Below, one piece after another: positions 58,508 through 61,075 of a stretch of DNA of 61,075 nucleotides. Source of the DNA: Clostridia bacterium DTU084. Lineage in GTDB: Bacteria > Bacillota > DTU084. The stretch spans positions 1-61,075 of the forward strand of contig LFTB01000053.1 in assembly GCA_001512905.1 (NCBI GenBank), read 5' to 3'. The notes beneath the pieces are model-generated. The model was not told where the DNA came from and searched no databases. It saw nothing but the letters and a program-made list of their open reading frames with translations. How positions within the stretch are numbered: position 1 is the stretch's first letter; every line of letters begins with the position of its first letter. Both the position numbers and the translations under genes were made by a program.

Positions 58508-59479
58508 TCAATCTATCCGTTTTCTTGTTGGCAGCAGCATGGCAGCGCCGATGAGGCCTGCATCTTCGCCTAACTGGGCTGCTACCACTTTCACCAGAGC
58601 TGCTTGTTTGATCATTGCCCGTTTTTTGATTTCGTCTCTGATTCTGCCGATGAGCATTTCTCCTGCCTGGGCTACACCGCCGCCGACCACCAAAAGCTCG
58701 GGATTGATAATATTGACCACCCCAGCCATGGCAATGCCGATGTATTTGCCAGTATCGTCCATTATTTCCTGAGCCAAGGGATCGCCTGCCACAGCTGCCT
58801 CGTAAATGATTCTGGGGTTGATTTTCTCCATCTCCCCGGCCATCTCTAAAATGCGGCTTTCTCTGCCGGCACCGATGGCTTCCTTCGCCCTGCGGGTTAT
58901 ACCAGGTGCACCGCAGAACGCCTCTACACAGCCGTAATTGCCGCAGCTGCAGAGGGGACCATCTTCTGCAATGGTGACATGCCCCACCTCGCCGCCGCAG
59001 CTGCCCGCACCGTAGAACATCTCCCCATCTATGAAAATGCCGGAGCCGATCCCTGTTCCCAAAGTGATGAGGATCATGTTATCCACCCCGCGGCCGGCTC
59101 CGAACAGCTTCTCGCCCAAGGCATGGCAGCGGACGTCGTTGTCCATTTCTGCAGGCAGGCCGAAGTGTTCCTCGATCCGCGCAGGAACCTTTATATCCTG
59201 CCACCTGGGATCCAAATTAGGCGCAGAAAAGGAAATGCCGCCCAAGCTGTCCTGCAGACCTGGGATGCCAAGGCCTATTCCTTTCGGCTCAAGGGCCTGG
59301 TTTTCTGCCTCCTCAAGTTCTTCGGAAATCGCATCGATAATTCTTTTTAAGATATTGGCAACGCCAGTGCCAGCGCAAGTTGGTCTTTTCCCGCGGTGGA
59401 GCACATTGCCGTTTAAATCAACAAGGCCGGTAGCGATATTAGTGCCTCCAACATCCACAGCTACAATGCACTCTCTCAA
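58508..59479 (-). CDS. ROK family sugar kinase, paralog 2
   Basis: VAVDVGGTNIATGLVD, GTGIGSGIFIDGEMFYGAGSCGGEVGH, CSCGNYGCVEAFCG. Confidence 0.95.
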   Translation of the reverse strand: MRECIVAVDVGGTNIATGLVDLNGNVLHRGKRPTCAGTGVANILKRIIDAISEELEEAENQALEPKGIGLGIPGLQDSLGGISFSAPNLDPRWQDIKVPARIEEHFGLPAEMDNDVRCHALGEKLFGAGRGVDNMILITLGTGIGSGIFIDGEMFYGAGSCGGEVGHVTIAEDGPLCSCGNYGCVEAFCGAPGITRRAKEAIGAGRESRILEMAGEMEKINPRIIYEAAVAGDPLAQEIMDDTGKYIGIAMAGVVNIINPELLVVGGGVAQAGEMLIGRIRDEIKKRAMIKQAALVKVVAAQLGEDAGLIGAAMLLPTRKRID

Positions 59480-59594
59480 CGCAGCTCCTCCTCATAACTC
59501 TCTCGTAGATTATTTCACCGCCCAGAGGAAAAATCCTTCTTTCTCCAGCTTTGCAAACTGATTCCGAAACAGGAAATTTTTGGGCAAAAAAAAG

Positions 59595-59612
59595 GGGGAG
59601 CTGCTGCTCCCC
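59595..59612 (-). terminator. Rho-independent terminator after the sugar ABC ATPase gene
   Basis: GGGGAGC-AGCA-GCTCCCC then TTTTTTTT on the minus strand. Confidence 0.85.
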
Positions 59613-59626
59613 GAAAGTCGTGCGAG

Positions 59627-60736
59627 TTATGAAATAGCCTTTTCTGTCTTCGGATCGAAAACGTGCATCATGTCCATGTTGAAGTGGAACTCGTGTTTTG
59701 TGTCTGGTTTGGCCGTGCTGTAAGGATCTACCCTAGCAGTGAGCAGTGTGCCGCCCAGAGAGAGGTAGCAGTAAAGTTCAGCGCCCATTGGCTCTGTCAC
59801 CTCTACCATGGCGTTTACACAGGCATCTGGATCTGCATTGGGCACAACGTCACGGTCTTCAATATCTTCAGGCCTGATTCCCATGATGATTTCTTTGTCC
59901 AGATAAGCATTGAGATTGCGGTAGCTGGCTGCCTTCTGGGGTGGTACCTTCAGCTTGAAGTCTTCCCCTACAACATAGAGATCGTCTTCTTCTTTCACCA
60001 GTTTGGCATTTAGGAAGTTCATGGCCGGGCTGCCGATGAAGCCTGCCACGAAAACATTGCAGGGGTTGCGATAGATGTCCATAGGAGCGCCCACTTGCTG
60101 AATTATGCCGTCTTTCATCACCACAATCCGATCGCCCATGGTCATGGCCTCGGTTTGGTCGTGGGTAACGTAAATGATTGTGGTCTGCAGCCTGTTGTGA
60201 AGCTTGCTGAGCTCAGAGCGCATCTGCACCCTGAGTTTGGCATCCAGGTTAGAGAGGGGCTCATCCATGAGGAAGACCTTGGGCTCCCGCACAATGGCTC
60301 TTCCCAAAGCAACCCGCTGTCTCTGTCCGCCGGAGAGAGCTTTGGGCTTGCGATCCAAAAGGTTCTCAATGCTCAGGATCCGCGCTGCCTCTTTCACCCT
60401 CCGGTCAATCTCAGCCTTGGGGAACTTCCGCAATTTCAAGCCGAAGGCCATGTTGTTGTAAACGTCCATATGGGGATAGAGGGCATAGTTTTGAAACACC
60501 ATGGCGATATCCCGATCTTTGGGCGGAACATCGTTGACTAAAACGTCGTCAATGTAGATATTGCCCTCTGTAATTTCTTCCAGGCCAGCAACCATCCTCA
60601 AGGTGGTTGATTTCCCGCAACCGCTAGGGCCAACGAGAACAACAAATTCCTTGTCCCTGATCTCTAACGTCGCATCGTTTACAGCCAGCACGTTTCCGAA
60701 GCGTTTGCTTACATGTTCCAAAACAACTCGCGCCAT
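59627..60736 (-). CDS. MalK/UgpC/MsmX-type carbohydrate ABC transporter ATP-binding protein
   Basis: [75 protein letters not shown]-like C-terminus. Confidence 0.95.
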   Translation of the reverse strand: MARVVLEHVSKRFGNVLAVNDATLEIRDKEFVVLVGPSGCGKSTTLRMVAGLEEITEGNIYIDDVLVNDVPPKDRDIAMVFQNYALYPHMDVYNNMAFGLKLRKFPKAEIDRRVKEAARILSIENLLDRKPKALSGGQRQRVALGRAIVREPKVFLMDEPLSNLDAKLRVQMRSELSKLHNRLQTTIIYVTHDQTEAMTMGDRIVVMKDGIIQQVGAPMDIYRNPCNVFVAGFIGSPAMNFLNAKLVKEEDDLYVVGEDFKLKVPPQKAASYRNLNAYLDKEIIMGIRPEDIEDRDVVPNADPDACVNAMVEVTEPMGAELYCYLSLGGTLLTARVDPYSTAKPDTKHEFHFNMDMMHVFDPKTEKAIS

Positions 60737-60998
60737 ATTTCTACCTCCTCCCTGAATTCGAATTTAGCTCCAGCTTAGCTCCGTTTTTTCTCGCGGAGTC
60801 TTTATCTCAATTTTTTAATAAATCTGACAGCACCTCCTCTTTTTCCCCTATTTATGGGAGCTGCAAAAAGAATCGGCTTAGCCGTTATGCTCCTCTTTGT
60901 TCTTTAATAATAATATTCAACATTTAAGCCCAATATCCTCTTTTTTTCTTTAAGTACATATTTAGATGAATTATCAGACTTTTGGAAGGCTGCGCCAA

Positions 60999-61075
60999 CT
61001 ATCTGAAATCAGCCGGCAACGGCGCAACCTCCACAGGCATTCCGCCCTGGCTTATGGACTTGGCAGCAGCCACTC
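60999..61075 (-). CDS. Truncated 3' end of a gene, possibly Gfo/Idh/MocA family oxidoreductase
   Basis: Minus-strand reading VAAAKSISQGGMPVEVAPLPADFR*; resembles the common C-terminus of that family, gene runs off the window. Confidence 0.55.
   Translation of the reverse strand, partial: VAAAKSISQGGMPVEVAPLPADFR

Noticed and set aside
60884-60896. CGGCTTAGCCG small palindrome downstream of the truncated right-edge gene
   Set aside because: Only a 5-bp stem with a tiny loop; not convincing as a terminator or operator.

Overview
The window looks like Firmicutes-type chromosome, with almost every gene on the minus strand. No rRNA, CRISPR array or integrated phage/transposon was recognised. Blocks from left to right: (1) GH36-like glycosidase, M55 D-aminopeptidase and alpha/beta-hydrolase, then a metNIQ-type methionine ABC transporter and a G1P dehydrogenase (AraM/EgsA type). 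(2) A decayed, gene-poor region (about 7.4-8.25 kb) next to a TPR gene and a PHP gene. (3) A LacI-headed operon (17.6 to 10.5 kb) with two DegT-type aminotransferases, a TIM-barrel isomerase, an M55 peptidase and two amidohydrolases. (4) A long housekeeping block, rnfCDGEAB-apbE-DUF4321-maf-radC-mreBCD-mrdA-minCDE-rodA. (5) A plus-strand yqhH/yqhG-like pair preceded by a membrane-anchored, solute-binding-protein-like gene. (6) hisK-like PHP, rpe and rsgA. (7) Two Gfo/Idh/MocA plus sugar-isomerase operons. (8) smc, a frameshifted Phd-type antitoxin relic, then flgK-flgN-flgM-yvyF-comFC. (9) tRNA-His and tRNA-Arg, tsaD-rimI-tsaB-tsaE, a mazEF-like module, two ROK kinases flanking a bifunctional PGI/PMI, a MalK/UgpC-type ATPase and the 3' end of a truncated, probably Gfo/Idh-type gene. 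The observations most worth follow-up are the LacI-headed operon and its perfect palindromic operator, the anchored SBP-like gene coupled to yqhH, an interleaved (pseudoknot-capable) repeat pair in the decayed region, two pseudogene relics missed by the ORF track, and a sigma-D-like promoter that overlaps a terminator hairpin upstream of flgM. All calls were made by reading the sequence and the supplied translations; no database search was run.
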